Of a stretch of 64,000 nt of DNA, positions 9,984 through 19,594 are shown piece by piece. This DNA comes from Prionace glauca (Eukaryota; Chordata; Chondrichthyes; Carcharhiniformes; Carcharhinidae), in assembly GCA_037974335.1 (NCBI GenBank), contig CM075740.1, positions 13,475,071 to 13,539,070 of the forward strand, read 5' to 3'. The position numbers and the translations under genes were made by a program. The notes under the pieces were generated by a model. That model saw only the letters and a program-made list of their open reading frames with translations. It made no database searches and had not been told where the DNA came from. How positions within the stretch are numbered: the stretch's first letter is position 1; every line of letters begins with the position of its first letter.

Positions 9984-10036
9984 TAGAAATGAAACTTTAC
10001 TAACAGCAAAATACAAAAACGCTTTCGATGCATGTA

Positions 10037-10359
10037 TCACATACAGCTGGATCTGGAGATGCTTGTTTGAAGCGGGTTTGCTTGAGTCTCGTGTTTCACC
10101 ACACAGGAGTAAAGCTCGTGTGAGTTCCACTCTGAGGCTGACAGAGTCAGATAACTGCTCACACTGAACGTGTTGTCCGCCTCCTGCTGGATCCGACTGG
10201 TCTCAACCCCATTCCCTCTGACGCTGCCATCGACAGTCCATTCAATCTCCGCAGCTCCTGGGTTAAAACCGCTCACCAAACACACCAGGGTCGCCATGTT
10301 CTTCGCTGTGATTTGATCCGATGAAGGCGGAAGGAGAGACACGGTGGGGCTCCGTGGAC
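10037..10359 (-). CDS. Ig light chain gene 1, constant (C) exon
   Basis: C1-set immunoglobulin constant domain. The exon starts after a TTTCCAG acceptor in phase 1, so the split codon gives Ser followed by PRSPTVSLLPPSSDQ. The intradomain Cys pair is in ATLVCLVSGF and LYSCVVKHE, with the domain Trp in EIEWTVDG. The chain ends SRSSCM then TGA; the near-terminal Cys is the usual one that bonds to the heavy chain. The domain has 107 complete codons, normal for a light-chain C region. It differs from the other three C exons at only one or two residues (here Val, elsewhere Leu, in the second Cys motif). The gene total is 720 nt, 239 residues. Confidence 0.95.
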
Positions 10360-11949
10360 CTGGAAAGTAGAGACAAGGATCGCACTTCCATTAAAAATCA
10401 GCATAAATGTTCCACCTTCATTGTCATTGTTCCACCTTCTTCAAATTGTTTTTTTAAGTCGGTATTATTCTACAAGAATGTATAGATTTTATACATTGGA
10501 GTCTTATTGATGCCAAATGCAAAAAGGCCGGGACTCTGTTTCTAGAACATATACAACCTGAGAAGGCCTTTCTTTTTCCCCTGAAAGGACAGGAACATAC
10601 AAATAAAATCTGATCTAAAGGAAATAGTGGAGTTTGAAATATTAAAGAGAAAAACAGGAAGGGAGTTTCAATGCATCCACTTGTGATCTGAGGCAACGCA
10701 GTCCGAGCCAATGTCGCGAACACCGAGAATTTCAGAATAACACTAATCACTCAGTATTTGGGGTCAATATTGGAACCTAAGCTGACGGCTACATTTCTGG
10801 AGTTTGCAACTCCAAAACCTCGATTCCAAACAGTGAAATCGATTGTTTGCTTCTGTCACCATTTACCTCTCTGACGCAAGTCCTACATACTGGATTGATA
10901 TTTGGGTTTGTGAACATTCTTTGCCACGGCTTCACACCGTGTCCCGCCCAGACCAACAGTGACGATGTACCGTAAATCTTAATAAATATCTGCCTGTCGC
11001 AATGGAAATGTTTGGCGACATTTTTTCGGAGTTGAGTGTCACAAATGATTTGTTGGAGCTAAGAGGAACAGTTTCTAATAAATATTGTAAACAATTCTAA
11101 TATATAACAACATAACTTAATGACACCCTCAAAAGGCCAGTAATAAATCAAACATGTCCTCATAATTATTTATCTCACACACCTTGTCGTGAAAGCAGAT
11201 GAACTGTGAGATCATTCTGTGCTTCGGTAGGGAGCCATGATTCTGACATTGGAAGAATGATTCTACTTCACAAACACTTAATTGTGAGGATGTTCTGAGG
11301 CCGTGGTCGGCGCTAAGTCAATGCAGGTTTGCATTTTCGTTCCTTTGACATTAGTCGATATTCGCAAAGCTGAAAGGGCGTTGTATCAGAATCTTGTGTC
11401 TTTAAGTGACCATTTACCGCTTTATTTACCATCTATCACAGTCAATGGGGAAACGCTCAGTAAATACGTTAATATATTGTAAGGCATCGAAGAAAGGGTT
11501 CCGATATGAATATCCATTTCAAACTAAAAGTATCAGGCTAATCTTTTACAATTCGCCCTGACATTGAGGTATTGTGTCGCTACAACAGCAATATGGGTTT
11601 TGTCGCTGTCGGTAAAAAATCGATTGTCTTTGGAGCTAGAAATTCGTCTTATATTTTTGTTGGAATGGAATTTGGATGTTGAAACTGAGTCGGCAGACAA
11701 ATGCCGCAAGCCCTTATTTCAAACCTGATATCTTCTTCCTGCGCCCCCGAGAGTTTCGTTGGATCAACTCAAATGTTTGCACCGATGAGCGAGTGTGAAG
11801 ACCGAGTTCTATTTAGCGGACTTAAGTGAATTATTTTCACAGCGGCATTTTCACCAGATCTGATTTCTTAAAGTAACAACTCAAATATTCAAAAGCATTT
11901 TTTCCGTTTTTGCTTCATGCTGGTCCATTTCACCGTAATATCACCCAGT
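10360..11949 (-). other. VJ-C intron of gene 1, C-proximal part (also 28845-30204, 45765-47354)
   Basis: Intron sequence without a recognised repeat or gene. Unit 2 has lost 213 bp here relative to units 1 and 3 (unit 1 10637-10849); the five bases GTTTG occur at both ends of the lost piece. Confidence 0.6.
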
Positions 11950-13130
11950 AAGCAAATGACTTGAAGAAGCAAGTAATAAAAAAGGGAAAGTAAGATTGAG
12001 AAGGGAAGAGACCCTGACCACAGCTTTCCAATCGGGCCCGGAGCAGGTTTGACTCTCCGAGGCAGGAAGAGAGATGAAATTGTCAAAGGGCGAAAGGCGG
12101 GTGGCATAATTATAGACCAGTGAACCGAACCTCACTGAAGGGAGAACCAATGGAATGAACGCGGTATAATCAAGTACAGCGATCACGGCTTTGCTGACGG
12201 AAAATCTCACCCCATAGCGTTAATTGGTATTTTTGAGCAGGTAGCATGAAGCGGTGAATTACGGCAATATTTTTGGTATAGTCTACATGGATTTTAGCAA
12301 GGCCCTTGTTAACTTCACACATAGAATGAACAGGTTGAATCCGAAATTGGCTCAGAGGCAGGGAAGAAAGGGTCCGTATATCAATGAGTGCCTGTATGAT
12401 TGTTGTTCGATGACACAAATTTGGCAGTGTGGTTGCGAACAAGAAAGCTGGATAATGCAGGAAGACAATGGACTGGTTAGGTTAGTGCACCGGCGACAAA
12501 TGGAATTAAATGCCGAAAAGTGTGAGGAACTGCACTTCAGGAAGACCAACAAGACAAGCGAGTACACTGTACAGATGGGAAAATGCCGAGAATTGTAGAG
12601 AAAATTAGTGAACAGAAAACGCAGGTCCACAGATTCTGAAGGCGGCTGAGCAACTGGATATGGTAGCAAACAAGGCATAGGAGGCATTTACATTTATAAG
12701 CTGAGGTAGAGATTGTTAGAACTTTGAGGTTATGCTGAAACTGCTGGAAAGACGCATAGGAAAAATGTAATTGTACGAGAACGAGTACAGGAAGATCTAG
12801 AGGGATGTCGGCTGGAATGGAATATTTAGTTATAAGTAAGTATTGAATTGTCCCTTTTCTTCGGAACAGACGAGGCTGAACGTCAATCCATTTGAAGGCA
12901 TAATATTCTGAGGTGTCGGGGCAGAATGGATCGGAAAACAGTATTGCCAATGGTTGAGGGGTCGATAAGAACAGAACGTGGATTTGTCGTTAGAAGTAGA
13001 AGGTTTAGCGGAGATTGGAAGGGAATAGTTTCACCCAGAGGGATATGGAACCTACTGCCAGAGAGGCTGTTATTGGCAAATTAATGGTCACTTAAACGAA
13101 CATAGAATGTGTAATTTAAAGGCTAATGAA
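11950..13130 (+). mobile_element. Decayed CR1-like LINE in VJ-C intron, unit 1
   Basis: Old plus-strand (antisense to the gene) LINE ORF2. Broken frames give, in order, a motif like NYRPVSLTSV near 12100 (AATTATAGACCAGTGAACC), VYMDFSKALVNFTHR (12277-12321), MELNAEKCEELHFRKTNKT (about 12500-12556) and a C-terminal part near 12960-13075. Many stops and shifts mark it as ancient. Confidence 0.7.
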
Positions 13131-13254
13131 TAAATGTTAGATTGTTCCTTGTGAACCAGTGCAGACACAATTGGCCAAGTAGAATGCAACAATTTTGCAA
13201 AGATATACCATTCTATGATTCTGCGAATATATTATATTGCTTTTCTCCCTCATT

Positions 13255-13625
13255 GACGCACAGGCGCTACAGTGTGGATATCTATAAGGTACACTGCCGG
13301 AACTCCGACAACAGCTTCCAAACCAGCCATGTCTTCCACTGGACCAACACACGGCACCAAATGCACGGCTACAACACCAGATGGTAAATCCCCAACAAGC
13401 CACACAGCATCCCAAAGTAGAACTGTACCGCCTTTCCTTCACTGTTGCCTGGCCAAAATCTCTTAACTCCCTTCCTAACAGCTCTGCGGTGTACCTATGA
13501 CACTTGGATGACATTGGTTTGAGAATGCGGCTTGCCACCACTTTATCCATGGATATTAGGCGGGGTGGGGGGATGGGGTTGGTGCAATGAATGTTACCCT
13601 TCTGATCACATCCCATCAGTCAAAT
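13255..13625 (+). mobile_element. LINE 3' end fragment in VJ-C intron, unit 1
   Basis: Decayed copy of the 3' end of the LINE family seen at 19595-21186. It carries GCGCTACAGTGTGGATATCT, CCTTTCCTTCACTGTTGCC, AACTCCCTTCCTAACAGCTC and the end near CACATCCCAT, the order of motifs in that widespread fish/shark repeat. Confidence 0.65.
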
Positions 13626-13785
13626 AATATTGGCAGTAATCTCCATCTTTTGTTCTATTACTACTGACAGTCACAGAACCAACAACAATCTGAACGAGTC
13701 CACAATAATACTCAAAAACCTGACCACCTTATTCCGGGACATTCCAAAACAGGTTGAATGGGAAGAAAATGAATCATAATTTCCG

Positions 13786-14268
13786 AAGAACATAAGAACA
13801 TAAGAAATAGGGGCAGGAGTAGGCCATCTGGCCCTTCGAGCCTGCCCCGCCATTCAATAAGATCATGGCTGATTTGTCGTGATTCAGCTCCACCTTCCCG
13901 CCCTCTCCCCATAACCTTTAATCCCTTCTCTTATCAAAAACCCATCAACCCGTTTCTTAAACATATTTAGCGAGGCAGCCTCCACCACTTCAACGGGCAG
14001 AGAATTCCAGAGATTCACCACCCTTTGAGTGAAGAAGTTCCTCCTCAACTCTGTTCTAAACCGCCTCCCCTTTACCTTGAGGCTGTGCCCCCTAGTCCTA
14101 CTGTCTTTTTTGAGCGGGAAGAGTCTCTCCATCTCTATCCTATCCATCCCATTCATCATCTTATACGTCTCAATGAGATCTCCCCTCATTCTTCTAAACT
14201 CTAACGAGTACAAGCCTAATTTATTCAGCCTCTCCTCATAGCTCAATCCCCTCAACTCCGGTATCAGC
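13786..14268 (-). mobile_element. 5'-truncated CR1-like LINE fragment, site B, unit 1
   Basis: Last about 480 bp of the same LINE, inside the VJ-C intron of gene 1 and in the same orientation as the gene. The octamer tail is at the 13790 side. A 123-codon piece of ORF2 (13884-14255) is open and ends GERAGRWS. Present at the same place in unit 2 and absent from unit 3, where CCGAAGAAAGCAAATATTCC (about 48758-48777) is continuous. Confidence 0.92.
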
Positions 14269-15155
14269 TATTCCACACATCATTGGTATTTGTTGCGATG
14301 TGATCCAGTTCCAATCAGGGTCGATTATTCCTGGCGGAATTCCGGCAACAATATGGTTATTTTGGTCACCAAAATAATGCAAAATATTAGGCTGAGAATT
14401 TTGTACTGAACGGTTTTCAGTGAGTTTGGGGACCAGGGGGAGTGAGTCGCACCCACTCACCACACGATCATTCCGTAGACATAATGCAACCTTGCTTTGA
14501 ATGGAATGAAACAGCCTGATGTAAACGCTTAGAATGCAATTCTGATCCTTTAAACCAGACTATAGGGGCAGCGAATGAAAGAACCTGAACCACTGCATCC
14601 CCTCATACAATCATGGAATTATAGACCACACTAGGTGGCCGATTGTAGCTTGTACAAACTTCCCCATTTAGCTCATTTGCATGCCTGTTTTTGCACTTTT
14701 GAAATGTTTATCGTCTTGCTAATTATAGTTCCGCTCGCAGTGTTCATACAGCTCGGGCACTCCACTCCTAACACGGGCTAAGCGAAGGGAAACGTTCCAT
14801 CTTTTTGCAATCGCATTCTCAATCATCTCCTCGCACTGCCGGCTGGATCAGATGGTTTAAAATTCTGCCCAGTCCCAGCAGATCAGACCGGAAGCTTCCA
14901 GTGAAATGAGTTTCACTCGTAATTAAAATGTCCCTTTACCCTATCACATAACAGCACACATTCCAGACAATCGCCTGAGTTCTGAGCCCTGCTATCACTG
15001 AAATATCATTTCCTGCTGAATCAAAGATAACAATATTTTAGGAGCAATCATTTTGATTTGCACGAATTCAGTCCACCTATCCGACCGTCTCCAAGTACAT
15101 TTTGTTATTTAGAAAGCGTCACAAATGTTAGAGGAGAGTTAAGTGATTTACTTAC
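14269..15155 (-). other. VJ-C intron of gene 1, VJ-proximal part (also 32535-33421, 48773-49658)
   Basis: Intron between site B and the VJ donor. It contains the octamer at 14675-14682. A weak match to a reversed SINE/LINE tail (CTAGGTGGCCGATTG, about 14630) is the only repeat-like stretch. Confidence 0.5.
14675..14682 (-). promoter_or_regulatory. Octamer motif in VJ-C intron, unit 1 (candidate enhancer site)
   Basis: Perfect octamer, ATGCAAAT on the coding strand, 474 bp downstream of the VJ exon end. Position in the J-C intron is where light-chain enhancers can lie, but a single octamer is weak evidence. Unit 2 has it too, and unit 3 has one base changed. Confidence 0.35.
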
Positions 15156-15503
15156 TGCCCAGATTCAAAATCGTTCCGCTCCCGAAAATGAATCTATATG
15201 GACTGCTGAGCCAAGCACCACAGTAATAATCTGTAGCGTCCTCCGATTGCACGTTGGTGATGGTTAAATGCATCTTCGTTCTTGATGAGTCCACAGACCC
15301 GGCGAATCGATTCGGAATACCCGAAGCCAGACCATAGTACTCGGACCAAACAAGCACAGGGGCGCTGTCGGGTTTCTGCCAGTACCAGCTCGGGTAGTTG
15401 CTGCCAATGGTGCCTCCGGACATGGTGCAAGTGATGGTGACGGTCTTTCCCGGTGAGGACGAAATGGATCCTGGTTGGGTCAGGACAGGATCCGCAATTG
15501 TAC
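15156..15503 (-). CDS. Ig light chain gene 1, germline-joined VJ exon
   Basis: Variable domain of a lambda-like (probably type II) shark light chain, with V and J fused in the germline. The exon begins after a CACCAG acceptor and reads (S)TIADPVLTQPGS, the first Cys in TVTITCTMSGG, Trp in SWYWQKP, SGIPNRFAGSVDSS, the second Cys in DYYC, CDR3 GAWLSSPYRFI, and the J motif FGSGT followed by ILNLG. It ends at a GTAAGT donor in phase 1. The frame is open for all 115 complete codons. No heptamer/nonamer lies between V and J, so this gene needs no RAG joining. The protein pairs with an Ig heavy chain, and the CDRs contact antigen. CDR1 GSNYPS and CDR2 YYG differ from units 2 and 3. Confidence 0.93.
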
Positions 15504-15643
15504 CTGGTGAAATGCAAAGTATTGTCAGTCACACACTGTGAAATGTTAAATATAGCTCACAATTCAGGTTCGTTAAAACATAAGCGCAAAAGCAGATAAT
15601 GTGAATAAAATGAGTGTTACATCAGGCCGACGCCCGTACTTAC

Positions 15644-15692
15644 TGTGGAAACAGAGTATCAGTGCGGCGAGAACTCCAATCGATTGTGTCAT
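15644..15692 (-). CDS. Ig light chain gene 1, leader exon
   Basis: Codes for the start of the secretory signal peptide, MTQSIGVLAALILCFH, plus the first base of a split Ser codon. The ATG is at 15692. The exon ends at a clean GTAAGT donor (15643 downward) and splices in phase 1 to the VJ exon across a 140-bp intron. The hydrophobic core (IGVLAALILC) is typical of an Ig leader that sends the chain into the endoplasmic reticulum. The ATG was chosen because the octamer promoter lies about 120 bp upstream and the same 49-nt exon recurs in units 2 and 3. An upstream in-frame extension exists but would remove the usual short leader, so it is unlikely. Confidence 0.9.
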
Positions 15693-15766
15693 GGTGAAGG
15701 TTTGGGGAGAGGAAGAAGGAAAATAAAGCCTGACACGAACGCGCTTCTGAGTCCATTCCAACCTCT

Positions 15767-15821
15767 CCTTAAAAAGACTCAAACACCGCAAGGCGAATGA
15801 ATATTAATAACGTATGCAAAT
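15767..15821 (-). promoter_or_regulatory. Light chain gene 1 promoter: octamer and TATA-like site
   Basis: The + strand ATGCAAAT at 15814-15821 reads ATTTGCAT on the coding strand. This is the Oct-1/Oct-2 site in the orientation used by light-chain V promoters, 122 bp upstream of the ATG. An AT-rich stretch (TTATTAATATTC) follows it, and CTTTTTAAGG lies at 15767-15776. Which AT-rich element serves as the TATA box is not certain. Confidence 0.8.
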
Positions 15822-16211
15822 TTCCTGTCACGTGTTATTAGGCCGAAGATCTCCATTTGGGTATTGTCTGATATTTGCAGAATGAGCATGTCAGCCATTT
15901 TGGAAAAGAAGAAATATAAATCTCCCAAGGCACAGAATAGCATGTAAAATGGCTCAATACCCAACCCCCCTCTCCGCCCCCCCCCCAAAAAAAACAAACG
16001 GTGCGGTGAAACATAAAACAGATTAAATGGATCGTGGCTTGATGTCCGGAAGCCTGCAGATTACAACAAATAAATGTTGCGGGCAGTAAGCTGTTTAATA
16101 GGCGTAACGTCCTTGGCGAATAAATGTAAGACGAAAAGTGTGAGTTGAGATTTCATGTGCACACAGAGAGGCGTAAGGCCGCATTTCTTGGTGGCTTTTC
16201 GCGATTGATGA
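15822..16211 (-). other. Upstream flank of gene 1 (also 34085-34470, 50325-50707)
   Basis: Between the octamer and the GATA/GACA array. It has a C-rich/A-rich run (about 15961-15994) of differing length in each unit; nothing else is recognised. Confidence 0.5.
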
Positions 16212-16388
16212 ATAGAAAGATAGATAGGCAGACAGACAGACAGACAGATAGATAGATTGACAGATAGACAAATAGATAGATAGATCGACAGATAGATAGA
16301 TAGATGAATGGATGGATAGATAGACAGGCAGATAGATAGACAGACAGAGGGATAGAGATAACTAGTCAGATAGATACATAGATAGATG
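16212..16388. repeat. GATA/GACA microsatellite, unit 1
   Basis: About 175 bp of mixed GATA, GACA and GGCA tetranucleotides about 0.5 kb upstream of the gene 1 leader. The long reading frame on the other strand (Ser-Ile-Tyr-Leu repeats) is a by-product of the tetranucleotide period. Confidence 0.95.
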
Positions 16389-16959
16389 GCTATGCGAAGT
16401 GAGTGAATGAAAGACAAGTCCCGAAGAACATTTCATTACCTACCGAGAATGTGATTAAATGCCAAGACTGCCCACTCAGCTTTATTCAAGTGTTGGAAAC
16501 CCACGGCATCCACAGTGAGTTAAGCCTAGGCAAGTTGAAATGCCCGAGGAAGCAGAGCTTTCGCATGACTTTCATTGTTTGATTTGAGGGGCATATTTGC
16601 TGTCATAGGAAACAATGAGTTTGAGAATGTCAATGCATTTGCCGACATCGGACTGAGCTGAAAATAGCCGTTTTTTAAAATCAGACTTCTGATGACAGGT
16701 GACCCTCCCCCCAACACCACCCTCTCCTCCCGCCGCACGACAGTATTGCAGAAGCCATCGTACAATGTTCTATTGCTCCCTCATTTGAAAAATTAAAGGT
16801 TCTGTAAAGGAGCGATAGAACTGGAATTTCTGTCTTGGTCTTACTCCAGTTTTCGACATATTTTCTACCTTTTTGTCAGGGATTGTTAAATCATTTTCCG
16901 CTTGCCCTTGATCCAGTTGTCTCCTGATCATTAAGAGTCGGAACATATTTACCCACCAC
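16389..16959. other. Unassigned flank (also 34647-35469, 50885-51707)
   Basis: No gene or known repeat recognised. In units 2 and 3 it includes the 253-bp segment missing from unit 1. Confidence 0.5.
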
Positions 16960-17330
16960 CAGCCCTCTTCTGTTCCTGTTGCTGTTCACAGGTTATTTCA
17001 AATGTTTGCCTTCTGGTGATCAAACTTCCCGACATTTGAAGCAGCTCCTACTTTCTTTATCCAACATCTTTAAGAACATCTTTATCAAATCTACTGTGCG
17101 GCTGCATGGAGAACAACTCCACGTTTCTAGTCCTTACATCTAACTGAGGACTTTTATCGCTGGAAACATGCTAATGCACCTTTCTGCACACTCTCCAAAG
17201 CTCTGAAATACTTAGGAAGAATATTGTCAAGAACTGGACGAATACTCCAGCTGGGGTCTAACAAAGATAAAAGGGTTAACATATTTGCTTGCATTTGGAC
17301 TCGGTTGTTGGAATTTTACTGAATCCCGTG
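16960..17330 (-). mobile_element. Decayed CR1-like LINE, ORF2 3' part, unit 1
   Basis: Minus-strand LINE relic. On the plus strand TTTAAGAACATCTTTATCAA, GGAGAACAACTCC, CACTCTCCAAAGCTCTGA and GAATACTCCAGCTGGGGTCT follow the reversed order of CR1-type stretches (GDLIETYK, GLYSLE, LERVQ, LEYC). No open frame is left. Confidence 0.6.
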
Positions 17331-17829
17331 TGGACAGAATGAACAGTGGGGAAGGAATATTAAAATTTTACCATTAGTGGGAAAATTTCCAAACGGCGGT
17401 CAGGGAGAGGGATCAGGAACAGATAGTTAAAGTGGTTAGGCTGAAAGTTATCGCAGGGTATTCACTGAAAGGATATGTCTCAGATCCACGTCATGCAGTG
17501 CAGTCAGAACCCAGGGAGTGAGAGGTTTAAGGCCTTGCCTGTGGCTGGAATGTACAGAGTTGACATCTGCATTGTGGAGAGAGGGAGACGGGCAGACAGT
17601 AGTTCGGTTTAATGCAAGAAGACAGCAGGAGCAAGAGAAGTGCCACCCTCATGGCGTGTGAGTCGAATCGGAAAATGATTGGCATCGGGCCAGGAATGCA
17701 GGTTAAAGGTGACTAAAGACGGTAGGCAACTGAAATAACAGACAGAAAGCGGGCCGACTTCATGGAGATGTTAAAGTCCCAATATCTCCAATGTTTGCGT
17801 CCGACTGGAAGCAAAAGAGTAAAAGTTTG
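17331..17829. other. Unassigned flank (also 35841-36339, 52081-52579)
   Basis: Purine-rich stretch without a recognised gene; it may be an upstream part of the old LINE that follows, but no motif supports this. Confidence 0.4.
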
Positions 17830-19590
17830 CGATTAGTGGCAGAGCTAAAGATTGGGAAGAATGTAAAAACCGACAAAGATTGACATATAAAGTAATGACA
17901 AAGGAGAACTAAGAGTATGAGAGAATGTTAGCTGGATATAGTAAAAGAATGTAAAAATGTCTACATGCTTTTAAAAAGGAAAATGCTCACTAAAATAAGT
18001 GTGGTTACTCTGGAAAAGGAACGTGGAAAATTCATTATACGAAATGAGGAAATGGCAGAAGAATTGATATATTTTCTCTGCCTTGCTGTAGAATACGGAA
18101 ATAATGTCCCAGAAATACTTGCAGGTGAAGAGGGAGAAGGGAGTGAGGAACATAAAGGAATTACAACCACCAGGTCAATGTTACTGAGAAAGCCGTCAGA
18201 ACTAAAGGCTGTCAAGTCATTCGGCCATGATAGAGCTGGGTAAGATACCCTTCGGGAGAGTGGATCCAGACGCGAAGGGCCGATTGGCCTCCTTCTGCAT
18301 TGTAGTGATTTTATAAATCTATGAGGTCGGGAAATAGCAGATCGATCTCTTCTATTCAAGAAAAGAAAGAAACTGAGAACATGTAACTACAAGCCAATTA
18401 GCCTAACATGTGTTAAAAGTTAAATGCTCAAACCTAATATGAGAAGGTTATCTCGTGGCACTTGCAATTATGTAGAGCCAACATGGTTTTGTACAAATCA
18501 AGACATACTGTACTAATTTCATATAGTTACTGGAACAGCTTATTAGTGACGTGAATAAAAGGGAACCTGTAGACTCGGATTTCCAAAACTGATTTAGTAA
18601 GAAACAGTTTCAAAGATACATTGTGAAATGCCAAATACTCATCAGGAATCGAGGACTGGTTGCCTTACAGAAACAGAGAAGTGGGGTAACTGAGCCATTT
18701 TTTTATGGAGGGGGGGCGGTGGGGGAGAAGGGGAAATCTGTAGCTGGCGGTGTATCACAGGATTACATCTGGGGCCTCAACTATTATCAATTTATACAAA
18801 AGGCATGGATGATGGGACGGATTGATTGCAACTTTTTCTCACGACTATAATACAGGAGAAGAAGTAAATTGTGAAGTTAGCATAGATGGTATACAAAAGG
18901 ATTACGATAGGCTACGTGAGTGGTAAAAAGAAACAGCTGGAGTATATTGTGGTGAAAAAGAATTGGTCCACTTTGGCAGGAAGAATGGAAAGGAGCAAAT
19001 TATTCACACGGAGATGAGAGTGCAAAGATCTGCAGCACTGGGGGATATGGGTGCCCCGGAACGTGATTCACAAAACTTGAGCATGAAGCTGTAAGTGATT
19101 AGGAAATCAAATGCAGTGTTGTCACCTATTGCAAATGGGATGGAATATCAATGTCGGGAAGATTCGCTACAAATTTGTCGTGCTTTGTTGCGAGCACATC
19201 TAAAGTATTTTCCTGTTGGCCCGGGTACCTCAGAATGGATACAATAGCACCAGCAACATTCGGCGAAACGGGACCCTATCAGGTGAAAGGGGTATCATAT
19301 AGGGAACGGTTGGAGAGTTCGGTCTTGTACCCATTAGAGTTTCGAAGAATTCGAGGCGATCCTACTGAAACATCTACTATCCTGAGGGGAGTTGAGATGG
19401 TGAATGCTGAAGAAGTGCCTCCCCTCCAAGGAGACTAGAAGGATGGGGCACGAATTAAAATAAGAAGTTTTCCAATTGAGATGCAGATAAAGAGAAGTTC
19501 ATTATCCGTGGGAGACATTAGCCTGTGGAGCTCTCTTTACCAGGAATATTCCATCGTGAATGGTAATGGATAATTAAACAACTCACTGGA
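17830..19590 (+). mobile_element. Decayed CR1-like LINE ORF2, unit 1
   Basis: Old plus-strand LINE. Broken frames give ILAGEEGEGSEEHKG then LKAVKSFGHDR (like KSPGPDG; about 18114-18235), NYKPISL-like codons near 18390, DVNKREPVD near 18550, a thumb part near 18880-18970 (ELVHFGRKNG), and VSYRERLESSVLYPLEFRRI with RGDPTET (about 19290-19370). A short SINE tail is nested at 18244-18325. Confidence 0.7.
18244..18325 (+). mobile_element. SINE tail nested in old LINE, unit 1
   Basis: GGATCCAGACGCGAAGGGCC, GATTGGCCTCCTTCTGCATT and a TCTATGAG end match the 3' end of a common shark SINE; the LINE frame resumes on the far side. Copies at 37284-37365 and 53523-53604. Confidence 0.55.
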
Positions 19591-19594
19591 GGAA

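Noticed and set aside
15534-15540. CACAGTG heptamer on the coding strand in the leader intron of gene 1
   Set aside because: No nonamer follows at a 12 or 23 bp spacing, and it lies upstream of a V already joined to J, so it is a chance match.
10037-15692. T-cell receptor or heavy-chain gene instead of light chain
   Set aside because: One C domain ending in a near-terminal Cys, no transmembrane or further C exons, no D segment and light-chain promoter octamer orientation all fit a light chain.
16212-16388. CRISPR-like array
   Set aside because: A simple tetranucleotide satellite without unique spacers, in vertebrate DNA.
16061-16417. 118-codon open frame rich in Ser-Ile-Tyr-Leu, repeated in units 2 and 3
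   Set aside because: It is the reverse strand of the GATA/GACA microsatellite; the open frame is a result of the tetranucleotide period.
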